DNA from: an uncultured Mycoplasmatota bacterium
GTDB lineage: Bacteria > Bacillota_I > Bacilli_A > RF39 > UBA660
Assembly: GCA_947649365.1 (NCBI GenBank)
Contig: CANSRH010000006.1
Span: forward strand, 1 to 64,000
Direction of reading: 5' to 3'
Length of the DNA stretch: 64,000 nt
Under the pieces are notes generated by a model. It did not search any database and was not told the DNA's origin. It was given only the letters and a program-made list of their open reading frames with translations. Made by a program: the position numbers and the translations under genes. Positions 46,818 to 54,097 of this stretch are shown here, one piece after another; the stretch's first letter is position 1, and each line of letters opens with the position of its first letter.

Positions 46818-47004
46818 GATGTTAATCTATGTATTAAACATCATGCTGTGCACATTTGCATTAACTGGTCTCAACTTTGAAAAAATAATCAAGAAAAACA
46901 AAATAATAGAAACAAGAATTTTAGCAACAATACTAAGTCTTATTCTAGCATATCTATTAACCAACTTTATATTTGACTTTTTAAACTTTAGTAAAATAAT
47001 CTAA
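46807..47004 (+). CDS. ywzB: DUF1146 family membrane protein (YwzB-like)
   Basis: 65-residue protein with two membrane segments (about 3-22 and 38-60) and the family motif ALTGLNFEKIIKKNK between them. Bacillus YwzB lies next to murAA-spoIID, and here the gene directly precedes spoIID. Function is unknown. The ATG at 46807 follows TGGAG and overlaps the rpiB end by 11 nt. Confidence 0.85.
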   Translation: MNYKMLIYVLNIMLCTFALTGLNFEKIIKKNKIIETRILATILSLILAYLLTNFIFDFLNFSKII

Positions 47005-47015
47005 AGGAGGACAAA

Positions 47016-47945
47016 ATGAAAAATAAAATTCTTCTAGTAATCGTAGTCATTTTAAGTTGTATAACAATGGTAGTGATCGAAGTAAAGAAAAAGCAAGATC
47101 ACTCTTTTTTTGGCTCAGAAGCGGAAGAAAAAGAGCCTACAATCAATGTAAAAGACAAAGAAGATAACATAAAAAACATCAATTTAGAAGAATATTTAAT
47201 AGGAGTTCTAGCAGCTGAAATGCCAGCCTCTTTTCATGAAGAAGCTTTAAAAGCCCAAGCGGTTGCTTCCAGGTCGTATGCTGCTTATAAAATCAAAACC
47301 AATCAAAACCAAGAATATGATATTTTAACAGATGTAACCAATCAGTCCTACATAACAAAAGAAGAAATGCAAGAAAAATGGGCATCAGAATATGAATTTT
47401 ATTTAAGCAAAATAACAAATGCTGTAAATAGTACCAAAGGAGAAGTCATGTATTATGATAATGAAATCATCGAAGCGTTTTACTTTGCAATGAGCAATGG
47501 CGCAACAGAAGATGCCCAAAGTGTATTTGCAGAAAATCTTCCCTACATTAAATCCGTGTCTTCTACGTGGGACAATGAATCTTTAAATAATTTTATTGTA
47601 AAAGCAACTTTTACCAAAGAAAAATTTTGTGAAGCATTAGCCTTAGAAAATTGTACGACAATTAACATAAATAACACCAATCGTTCTTCAACAAATCGAG
47701 TCAACAAAATTACAATCAACAATCAAGAATTTAAAGGAACAGACCTTCGAAAAAAATTGAATTTACGTTCTACTGATTTTACAATTGAAATAGGAGAGAA
47801 AAACATTGACATAACCACCAAAGGTTATGGGCATGGAGTAGGAATGAGTCAGTATGGTGCAAATGGTATGGCAAAAGAAGGATATACCTACAAAGAAATT
47901 TTAAATTATTATTATAATGAAATTACAGTAAATAAAATAGTATAA
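47016..47945 (+). CDS. spoIID: Stage II sporulation protein D (lytic transglycosylase)
   Basis: Peptidoglycan transglycosylase of the DMP engulfment machine in the mother cell. The 309-residue protein has a signal anchor (about 4-24) and then LEEYLIGVLAAEMPASFHEEALKAQAVASRSYA, with the conserved catalytic Glu in AAEMPA. It also has YGHGVGMSQYGA, which is typical of the SpoIID domain. AAAGGAGG precedes the ATG. It starts the spoIID-spoIIQ-spoIIID set seen in Bacillus. Confidence 0.95.
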   Translation: MKNKILLVIVVILSCITMVVIEVKKKQDHSFFGSEAEEKEPTINVKDKEDNIKNINLEEYLIGVLAAEMPASFHEEALKAQAVASRSYAAYKIKTNQNQEYDILTDVTNQSYITKEEMQEKWASEYEFYLSKITNAVNSTKGEVMYYDNEIIEAFYFAMSNGATEDAQSVFAENLPYIKSVSSTWDNESLNNFIVKATFTKEKFCEALALENCTTININNTNRSSTNRVNKITINNQEFKGTDLRKKLNLRSTDFTIEIGEKNIDITTKGYGHGVGMSQYGANGMAKEGYTYKEILNYYYNEITVNKIV

Positions 47946-47989
47946 AACTTTTTCTTTTGGGAGAAACTACCTATTAGGAAGGTGAGAGA

Positions 47990-48625
47990 ATGACCAAAAG
48001 AAAGTTGAAAGGATATGTAAAACCAGCAATATTTTTTATAAGTATGAGTATCTTATTTTTGTCTTTAATGTTGATGACAAAAAATATGAAACCGAAAGAA
48101 GGACCAGAAGGAGAAGATTCGTATGTAATCAACTCCATAATTGATGTGGTAACACCTGTTGTAGAAACGACAGAAGAAGTAAAAATCATAAAACCTTACA
48201 CTAGTGATAAAGTAGCAATCAACAAAACATTTTACACAAAAGATGATACAGAAGAACAACAACAAAATTCTTTAATCTACTATGAGAATACCTACTTACA
48301 AAATAGTGGAGAAATCTATGCAAGTGACGAAGAATTTGATGTGATTTCTGTACTAGATGGAACAATTGTAGATATCAAACAAGACGAATTATTAAATACA
48401 ATAGTTTATGTATCACACAATAGTAACCTAACAACTATTTACTATGGTTTAAAAGATGTCAATTTAAAAGTAAATGATACCATTAAACAAAATGATATTA
48501 TTGGTAAAAGTAATCAAAATAAATTTTGTAACAAACCATATTCTATGCTATTTGAAGTCAATTACAATGGCAAAGTAATCGATCCTGAAAATTTCTATAC
48601 TATGGATATAAAAGAATTAAATTAA
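47990..48625 (+). CDS. spoIIQ: Stage II sporulation protein Q-like, degenerate M23 domain
   Basis: Forespore membrane protein of 211 residues that in Bacillus pairs with SpoIIIAH across the engulfing membranes. It has one membrane helix (about 10-30), a coil-like linker, and a C-terminal LytM/M23 fold (VISVLDGTIVDIK, NLTTIYYGLKDVNLKVNDTIKQNDIIGKS). The HxxxD and HxH zinc ligands of active M23 enzymes are not visible, so it is likely structural, as several SpoIIQ proteins are. It lies directly between spoIID and spoIIID. Confidence 0.85.
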   Translation: MTKRKLKGYVKPAIFFISMSILFLSLMLMTKNMKPKEGPEGEDSYVINSIIDVVTPVVETTEEVKIIKPYTSDKVAINKTFYTKDDTEEQQQNSLIYYENTYLQNSGEIYASDEEFDVISVLDGTIVDIKQDELLNTIVYVSHNSNLTTIYYGLKDVNLKVNDTIKQNDIIGKSNQNKFCNKPYSMLFEVNYNGKVIDPENFYTMDIKELN

Positions 48626-48634
48626 GAATAAAAT

Positions 48635-48670
48635 AACCCCCAATAACAATATAGTTGTATAGGGGGTTGT
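48635..48670 (+). terminator. Terminator/leader hairpin between spoIIQ and spoIIID
   Basis: AACCCCC (48635-48641) pairs with GGGGGTT (48662-48668), with an inner ACAA/TTGT stem. The GGGGG arm is also the only ribosome-site-like sequence before the spoIIID ATG. Confidence 0.6.
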
Positions 48671-48678
48671 TTACATAA

Positions 48679-48969
48679 ATGAATCAAATAGTAATAACAA
48701 GAATAAAAGAAGAAGCGATTTATCTAATAAAAACAGAAAAAACCATTCGCGAAGTGGCAAAAGATTTTAAAATAAGTAAAAGTACATTACACAAAGATAT
48801 GCAAAAAAGATTAAAAGATATTTCTCCTCAATTAAACGAAAAAGTACAAAAAATTTTAAAAAAGCATAAAAAGGAAAGACATATAAAGGGAGGAATAGCA
48901 ACAAAAGCACTCTATGCACAAAAGGAGAAAGAAAATGAAAAAAAGAGAATTTATAATCAATGTTTGTGA
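48679..48969 (+). CDS. spoIIID: Stage III sporulation transcription regulator SpoIIID
   Basis: Mother-cell DNA-binding regulator of 96 residues. It has the HTH segment TIREVAKDFKISKSTLHKDMQKRL (residues 21-45) and the C-terminal RHIKGGIATKALY stretch, close to Bacillus SpoIIID. It follows spoIID-spoIIQ. The next gene's start lies 35 nt inside its 3' end, with a separate ribosome site. Translation initiation may be weak because the ribosome-site candidate is in a hairpin arm. Confidence 0.93.
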   Translation: MNQIVITRIKEEAIYLIKTEKTIREVAKDFKISKSTLHKDMQKRLKDISPQLNEKVQKILKKHKKERHIKGGIATKALYAQKEKENEKKRIYNQCL

Positions 48970-49534
48970 TAGCAATTTTTTACTTTATGATAAAACAAAA
49001 GAAGAAACCATTAGTAAAGATTTTAAAAGTTTAAAAGAAGATCAAATAATCAACAGTGAACTATTAAAAGAAGAAATGTCTCTTTTATTAAAACAAAATC
49101 ATATTCATATTCCTCTTTTTGGTTGGGACGTAACTTTTATAAAAAGTCAAAAATTAAATCCAATTATGACAGAAAAATACAAAGAAATATTTTCAGATTA
49201 TTTTCGTAAAATAAAAGAAGTAAATATAGAAGACATAATCAATTTTGAAAAAGATAGCAGTTTTTTAAATTTAACAGACAGCTATATTGATTATTATTTT
49301 TTAAAGAAAAATAAAAGTAAACTCATAAGAATACATCCAGAAATATTTAATGATAATTATAACAAAATAATAAATTATATTATTACAAATATTTATAAAC
49401 CTGAAAAAATGATAGTATTTGGAACTTTATCAGACATATCTAAATATGCGGAGAATATTAATAAAAATTATGGAATCAATGTAACATTTCCTGAATACCA
49501 TTCTCATTTTATAATAGAAGAATACAAAAAATGA
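48935..49534 (+). CDS. Hypothetical protein downstream of spoIIID
   Basis: 199-residue soluble protein without recognised domains. Visible features are an N-terminal strand-rich segment (REFIINVCDSNFLLYDKT), PLFGWDVTFIKSQ, and a C-terminal alpha/beta part (KMIVFGTLSDISKYAENIN). The ATG at 48935 follows AAAGGAGAAAG inside the spoIIID 3' end, which implies coupling to spoIIID. A terminator overlaps its stop. A sporulation-related role is only a context guess; mbl/mreB-type genes are common at this place in Bacillus, but this protein is not one. Confidence 0.55.
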   Translation: MKKREFIINVCDSNFLLYDKTKEETISKDFKSLKEDQIINSELLKEEMSLLLKQNHIHIPLFGWDVTFIKSQKLNPIMTEKYKEIFSDYFRKIKEVNIEDIINFEKDSSFLNLTDSYIDYYFLKKNKSKLIRIHPEIFNDNYNKIINYIITNIYKPEKMIVFGTLSDISKYAENINKNYGINVTFPEYHSHFIIEEYKK

Positions 49535-49558
49535 CAAATTTTGTATTTTTTTTATAAA
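49521..49558 (+). terminator. Terminator before agrA
   Basis: AATACAAAA/TTTTGTATT hairpin across the stop codon of the preceding gene, followed by T8. Confidence 0.75.
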
Positions 49559-49602
49559 TTTATGGTATAATTGCAAATAGTAAACTAGGTGAGGGAGAAG
49601 TT

Positions 49603-50328
49603 ATGATTAGAATAGTAGTTATTGAAGATGATAAAGACACACAAGCTCATATTAAAAAGATAATAAGAGAACTGGACTTTTTAAAAGAGGAAGAAATACA
49701 AATTGATTATTTCACAAAATATACAAATCAATTAAAAGAAATGATTATGGATACTACAGAACACAAAATTTATATAGTAGACATTAAGTTAGAAACAAAA
49801 GTTAGTGGTATCGATATAGCTAAATTTGTAAGAGAAAATGATTGGGAAAGTGAAATTATTTTTATAACGAATCATGATAAGATGTTTGAAACAGTTTATC
49901 GCAGTGTGTATGAAGTATTTGACTTTATAGAGAAATTCCATGAAATGGAGCAAAAACTTAAAAAAGATTTAAAAGTAATTTACAAAAGGAATTTTGATAA
50001 CAAAATGTTTAGATATAGAAATAATAACTTTAGTATACAAATTTATTATCGTTCTATTACTCATATTTATAGAGATAAAGAAACTAGAAAAATTATAATT
50101 AATACCAATAAAACAAATTACGCAATTATTATGCCTTTAACAGATATACTAAACTTCTTAGATGATAGATTCAGAATTGTACATAGAGCTTGTATCGTTA
50201 ATAACGATAGAGTAGAAGCTTATAATTGGTCAAAAGGTTTCTTTATGTTAGATACTGGAAAGAAAGTAGAAATGTTATCAAAGAAATATAAAAAGGAGAT
50301 TGAGGAATACAATGAACGAAATAATTGA
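49603..50328 (+). CDS. agrA: AgrA-like LytTR response regulator
   Basis: 241-residue response regulator. The receiver domain (1-125) has acidic pocket EDD (8-10) and phospho-acceptor Asp60 in IYIVDIKL. The LytTR DNA-binding domain (about 140-235) has the typical IVHRACIVNNDRVEAY segment. This is the AgrA/ComE type that activates quorum-sensing targets. An extended -10 (TGGTATAAT, 49563-49571) lies upstream. It overlaps agrC by 17 nt, and agrB-agrD lie beyond it on the opposite strand. Confidence 0.92.
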   Translation: MIRIVVIEDDKDTQAHIKKIIRELDFLKEEEIQIDYFTKYTNQLKEMIMDTTEHKIYIVDIKLETKVSGIDIAKFVRENDWESEIIFITNHDKMFETVYRSVYEVFDFIEKFHEMEQKLKKDLKVIYKRNFDNKMFRYRNNNFSIQIYYRSITHIYRDKETRKIIINTNKTNYAIIMPLTDILNFLDDRFRIVHRACIVNNDRVEAYNWSKGFFMLDTGKKVEMLSKKYKKEIEEYNERNN

Positions 50329-51583
50329 CATTTTTTATTATGTTATAGCTATTTTTATTAGTATAACATTTTACAATATTTTTTATAGTAAAATTAATAG
50401 CAAAAAATTAGAAATTCAAAGAAAAACAATTATAATAATTTTTTGTGCAACAATATTGAATTTAGTAAACATACGGTACAGTCCATTAGCGATAAAAATT
50501 ATTTTTAATACTATATTGTTATGTATTGAACTAAAACTAATATTTAAAGACAACTGGAAAACTACAATAACAACTCATATTTTTATTTATTTGTTTTTAC
50601 AGTTATTAGAAATTATAATTACAAATTTACTATTATCTTTAAATATACTAACAAGTAATGATACTGCAAATTCATTAACTTTTATGAATCTATTTCTGAC
50701 AATTTTAATAAGTGTTATTGGATATATATTCTTTTTAATACCTATAGTGAAATTACTATTTCAAAAAGTTATCAATTTCTTTATAGAAAATCATACTACA
50801 TATAACATACTATATATAATTTATATTACTATTGTTATTTTAAGCTTAATAAATATACAGAATTTTGCAAATAGTAATTCTATTTCTCTAATATTTTTTC
50901 TATGTTTAGTATTTATAATTCTTTTTGTTTCCAATATAAAATTAATATATCATAGTGAAATATTAGAGGCATCTAATAAAAATTTGATAGATTACAATGA
51001 TAATTATGGAAAGTTTTTAGATGATTATAAAATATATAAACATAACATAAACCATAAATTATCTGCTATGAAATCCTATGGAAACAAAAAAATAAATGCT
51101 TTAATTGATGATTTATTACAAGAAGAAACAAATTTTAGTATTAAAAATAATGAATTATACAATATTCCAAATGGTATAAAAGGAATAGTGGCTAGAAAAT
51201 TGTATAATAAAGATTATAATATATTAATTAATAATAAAATAAAAAAAGACCCTTTTAGTAAATTAGAAGCAAGATCATTTAATAGTATATCCGAATGTAT
51301 AGGAATTGCATTAGATAATGCAATAGAAGCAAGTCAAGAGACAGAGGATCCAATAATAATTATGGACTTGTTTGAAGATAATAACAATTTATATTTAAAA
51401 ATAGGAAACAATTATTGCAATAGCATTGATTTAGACAATATAGGAAATAAATACTATTCAACTAAAAACCGTGGAAGTGGATTAGGATTATTTTCAATAA
51501 AACAAAATAAACTAGTAAAAGAAAAAATAGAAATTATCAATGATTTTTATTATATAGAATTACAAATAAAAAAAGCACGCTAA
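50312..51583 (+). CDS. agrC: AgrC-like sensor histidine kinase
   Basis: 423-residue HPK10-family sensor. About six to seven hydrophobic segments fill residues 1-220. The dimerisation and phospho-acceptor region YKHNINHKLSAMKSYG follows, then the GHKL ATPase domain with GIALDNAIEA (N box) and GSGLGLFSI (G box). It should detect the cyclic peptide from AgrD and phosphorylate AgrA. The ATG at 50312 follows GAGG; a TTG at 50300 is less likely. It overlaps agrA. Confidence 0.92.
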   Translation: MNEIIDIFYYVIAIFISITFYNIFYSKINSKKLEIQRKTIIIIFCATILNLVNIRYSPLAIKIIFNTILLCIELKLIFKDNWKTTITTHIFIYLFLQLLEIIITNLLLSLNILTSNDTANSLTFMNLFLTILISVIGYIFFLIPIVKLLFQKVINFFIENHTTYNILYIIYITIVILSLINIQNFANSNSISLIFFLCLVFIILFVSNIKLIYHSEILEASNKNLIDYNDNYGKFLDDYKIYKHNINHKLSAMKSYGNKKINALIDDLLQEETNFSIKNNELYNIPNGIKGIVARKLYNKDYNILINNKIKKDPFSKLEARSFNSISECIGIALDNAIEASQETEDPIIIMDLFEDNNNLYLKIGNNYCNSIDLDNIGNKYYSTKNRGSGLGLFSIKQNKLVKEKIEIINDFYYIELQIKKAR

Positions 51584-51602
51584 TTATTTTAAAGCGTGTT
51601 TT
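51574..51602. terminator. Bidirectional terminator between agrC and agrD
   Basis: GCACGCT/AGCGTGT hairpin over the agrC stop with T-rich flanks on both strands. It separates the convergent agrAC and agrBD transcripts. Confidence 0.75.
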
Positions 51603-51603
51603 A

Positions 51604-51723
51604 TTATAGCATTTCTTTTGGACAATCGGTTTCATCCCAAGCTAGTAAAAAAGTAAATGTAGATACACCATTATTCATAACTTTTGCCAAAGCTGATAAT
51701 GTATTTGAAAAAATAGTTGCCAT
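51604..51723 (-). CDS. agrD: AgrD-like autoinducing peptide precursor
   Basis: 39-residue peptide with a perfect ribosome site (AAAGGAGGATTATTG ATG), 54 nt after agrB. It has the three AgrD parts: an N-terminal amphipathic stretch (MATIFSNTLSALAKVM), a core, and an acidic tail DETDCPKEML (30-39) close to the staphylococcal DEVEVPKEL tail. The core just before the tail is STFTFLLAW (residues 21-29). There is no Cys at the usual ring position. Ser21 to Trp29 would make a nine-residue lactone of the same size as enterococcal GBAP. The gene identity is good; the ring is inferred. Confidence 0.8.
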   Translation of the reverse strand: MATIFSNTLSALAKVMNNGVSTFTFLLAWDETDCPKEML

Positions 51724-51777
51724 CAATAATCCTCCTTTCTTGTTTAAATATTTATATCAATAACATTTAAACCAATC

Positions 51778-52374
51778 TTAAAAATCTATATTTTTATAAT
51801 TATTATAAGAAATATGAAATAATTTATAGGTAATAGGACAAATACAAATAGCATTTAATAGAAATATAAAACCAATCACTTCTCTAATATTATGTTGAGA
51901 ACTATAAAAATAAAATAGTAAGAGAAAACTTGCTATTAGTAAAGCAATGCCTTTATTCATTATTCGTTTCTTTTTATTAAAAAGTGGTCTAGCAGGAGTA
52001 TCTGCTGGAGCCCAAAATAAAATAGCCAGTACCCCAATTCCTAGAAAAAGAAATAAAATTTTAGAAGGAACTGTCAAATATTTAATAATACTTGGAAATA
52101 AAATATAAACACCAATAGTAGTAATCCAACAATATATGTTTTTAGTGGCATGAATTCCAAAAGTAAATCCTCGAAGTATTCCGTAAAGAAATAAAAAAAG
52201 CAAAGTGATTTTAAACGTTCCTAAAAGAAAAGATAACAATAACACTACACTTATTTTAGTAACAAAAGAGTAAATAGATTCCAAAGTATAGCGAAATATA
52301 TTTATTTGACTTTCAGAACAAGCATTATTTTTCAATAAATAATTGATTGAAAAATTAACAAATTCTTCTTTCAT
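51778..52374 (-). CDS. agrB: AgrB-like peptide-processing membrane protease
   Basis: 198-residue polytopic membrane protein of the accessory gene regulator B family. It cleaves the AgrD tail and forms the cyclic peptide. Catalytic residues are His75 and Cys82 in GIHATKNIYCW, the same seven-residue spacing as S. aureus His77/Cys84. The PADTPARPL motif follows, then four to five membrane segments. It is first in the agrB-agrD transcript on the minus strand, convergent to agrAC. Confidence 0.94.
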   Translation of the reverse strand: MKEEFVNFSINYLLKNNACSESQINIFRYTLESIYSFVTKISVVLLLSFLLGTFKITLLFLFLYGILRGFTFGIHATKNIYCWITTIGVYILFPSIIKYLTVPSKILFLFLGIGVLAILFWAPADTPARPLFNKKKRIMNKGIALLIASFLLLFYFYSSQHNIREVIGFIFLLNAICICPITYKLFHISYNNYKNIDF

Positions 52375-52631
52375 ACTTTACCCACCCAAAAGAATCATAG
52401 CAATTATTTTAGGACTTTCAAAATAATTCGTATAAATAAAAAAATTTTTCGTTTAAAAGAAGAAAAAAGAATTTTTTTATTTTAAGAATATAACTTAAGG
52501 CAATAAATTGAGACAATAAAAACATAAAATAAATTTTTCTATCTGCGAAATTTGTCGAACGCATTTTGTTGTTTTGTAATTCCTTTCGGTGTTAAGGTTA
52601 ATACATGAGTAAGAAGGAGAGGTGCATAAAA
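52375..52631. other. Divergent agrB/cspA intergenic region
   Basis: 257 bp containing the promoters of agrB (minus) and cspA (plus) and probably a long cspA 5' leader, as expected for cold-shock mRNAs. TTAAG-type elements (near 52495 and 52592) might be AgrA sites, but I cannot define them. Confidence 0.45.
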
Positions 52632-52844
52632 ATGCGTGGAAAAGTAAAATGGTTTAATAATGAAAAAGGCTATGGATTTATTGAATGCAATGACCTAGAA
52701 GATATCTTTGTTCATTATTCAGCTATAAACAGAGAAGGTTACAAAACACTAAAAGAAGGCGACATTGTTGATTTTAAATTGATTGAAACTTCAAAAGGTC
52801 TTCAAGCAGTTGATGTTGTCTGTGCAGAATTAACTACAGTTTAG
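52632..52844 (+). CDS. cspA: Cold-shock domain protein
   Basis: 70-residue single CSD protein that binds single-stranded RNA and DNA and acts as an RNA chaperone. It starts MRGKVKWFNNEKGYGFIE, with RNP1 KGYGFI and RNP2 DIFVHY, and ends after the fifth strand. The ATG at 52632 follows AAGGAGAGG; the upstream ATG at 52605 lies before the ribosome site and would add a non-family extension. A terminator overlaps the stop. Confidence 0.96.
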   Translation: MRGKVKWFNNEKGYGFIECNDLEDIFVHYSAINREGYKTLKEGDIVDFKLIETSKGLQAVDVVCAELTTV

Positions 52845-52857
52845 TAGTTTTTTTGTT
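52832..52857 (+). terminator. cspA terminator
   Basis: AACTAC/GTAGTT hairpin over the stop codons, followed by TTTTTT. Confidence 0.7.
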
Positions 52858-52902
52858 TTCAAAAACTTTTTTATGATATACTCATAATAAGGAAGGTGAA
52901 AT

Positions 52903-53436
52903 ATGGAAATTAATATTAGAGGAGACAAAGTAACAATTACAGATGCAATGAAAGAGCAAATTGTAAGCAAATTTAGTAGACTAGAAAAATACTTTGATAC
53001 TCCAGACACAATGAAGGTGTTTGTTAATATTAAAATTAATAACACATCTCAAATTATCGAGGTGACAATTCCTGCAAGTAAATTTACAATAAGGGCTGAA
53101 GAAAGCCATCCAGATTTATATGCAGCTATCGATTTAGTTGTAGATAAATTAGAAAGACAAATAAGAAAGAATAAAACAAGATTAAAAAATAAATACAAAA
53201 ATGCAGAAAGTTTTGATTTAAATTTAGATTTTGAAGTAGAAGAACTAGAAGAAAATCAAAACAAAATTGTAAAAAGAAAAACGATTGAAATGAAACCAAT
53301 GGATGAAGAAGAAGCAATATTGCAAATAGAACTTTTAGGACATGATTTCTTTGTATTTAAAAATATAGAGGAAGAATGTACATCTGTGCTTTATAAAAGA
53401 AAAGACGAAAAGTATGGTATTATCAATGTGAAGTAA
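52903..53436 (+). CDS. hpf: Ribosome hibernation promoting factor, long form
   Basis: 177-residue long HPF that drives 100S ribosome dimer formation in stationary phase. The N-terminal domain (1-100) is S30AE/YfiA-like, with EINIRGDKVTITDAMK and EESHPDLYAAIDLVVDKLERQIRKNK. The C-terminal dimerisation domain (about 122-177) has KPMDEEEAILQIELLGHDFFVF and the YGIINV ending. GGAAGGTG precedes the ATG. Proximity to secA is conserved in Bacillus. Confidence 0.95.
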   Translation: MEINIRGDKVTITDAMKEQIVSKFSRLEKYFDTPDTMKVFVNIKINNTSQIIEVTIPASKFTIRAEESHPDLYAAIDLVVDKLERQIRKNKTRLKNKYKNAESFDLNLDFEVEELEENQNKIVKRKTIEMKPMDEEEAILQIELLGHDFFVFKNIEEECTSVLYKRKDEKYGIINVK

Positions 53437-53456
53437 GGAAAGTCCTTACTTTTTAT
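53431..53456 (+). terminator. hpf terminator
   Basis: Perfect AAGTAAGGA-AAG-TCCTTACTT hairpin overlapping the hpf stop, followed by a short T run. Confidence 0.85.
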
Positions 53457-53487
53457 TTGCTATTTGAAAAACTTTAATGTAGAATAA

Positions 53488-54051
53488 GGAAGTTATTTTG
53501 AACTATATGCAACATTAGAAATGTTAGAGAATTTAACAACAGTAAATGTAGGATATGGTGAAATTGCTGATAAAAGAATTCATGGAAATTATAATGATTC
53601 AAACCATACAATTACACTTTATGAAAAGCATGATTTAAACACGGTTTTACATGAAACGCAACATGCAAGTGAAAATGACGATACCACTCTCTTTTGGCGG
53701 ATGAATGAAGGATATGCAGGAGCTTTGTGTGATGCATAGGGGTTTAAACTAACGTATCAAGATGAGAACGAGTATCTTTTGCTAATCAGTGAAGCAAATG
53801 AACTAGACAAAGAAATTAAAGAAACTCTTGCAGAATTAGCCATAAAAGCTGATGAAAATAACAAAGAAAATTTTATCATTTTAAATGCTTTATACAGCAA
53901 ATACAAATTAAACTCTTCTTTATTAGAAAATGAATACAATTATTCATTATATGGTTTAAACTTTGTTTATCCAATCACTGACAAAAATAAATACGATTAC
54001 GTTGATGTATTTGAACTTGTTTCACAACGTACAAAAATACACAATAAATAA
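53488..54051 (+). pseudogene. Decayed metallopeptidase-like gene with internal TAG stop
   Basis: One reading frame runs from just after a TAA at 53485 to 54051 and is broken only by TAG at 53737-53739. There is no ribosome site, and the 5' end has no start. The first part contains HETQH (HExxH-type zinc site) followed by an NEGYAG segment, as in small zinc metallopeptidases. The second part is helical and charged. Both halves look coding and stay in frame, so this is a recently inactivated remnant, 5'-truncated, between hpf and secA. Other genes here end normally in TAG, so recoding is unlikely. Confidence 0.7.
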
Positions 54052-54097
54052 ATAACTTATGCTATAATATACTTTAAAGAAAAAGGAGAGATACAAG

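Noticed and set aside
53737-53739. TAG read-through or stop-codon recoding
   Set aside because: Other genes in the window, such as mnmE, dnaN and cspA, end normally at TAG, and this locus also lacks a start and ribosome site.
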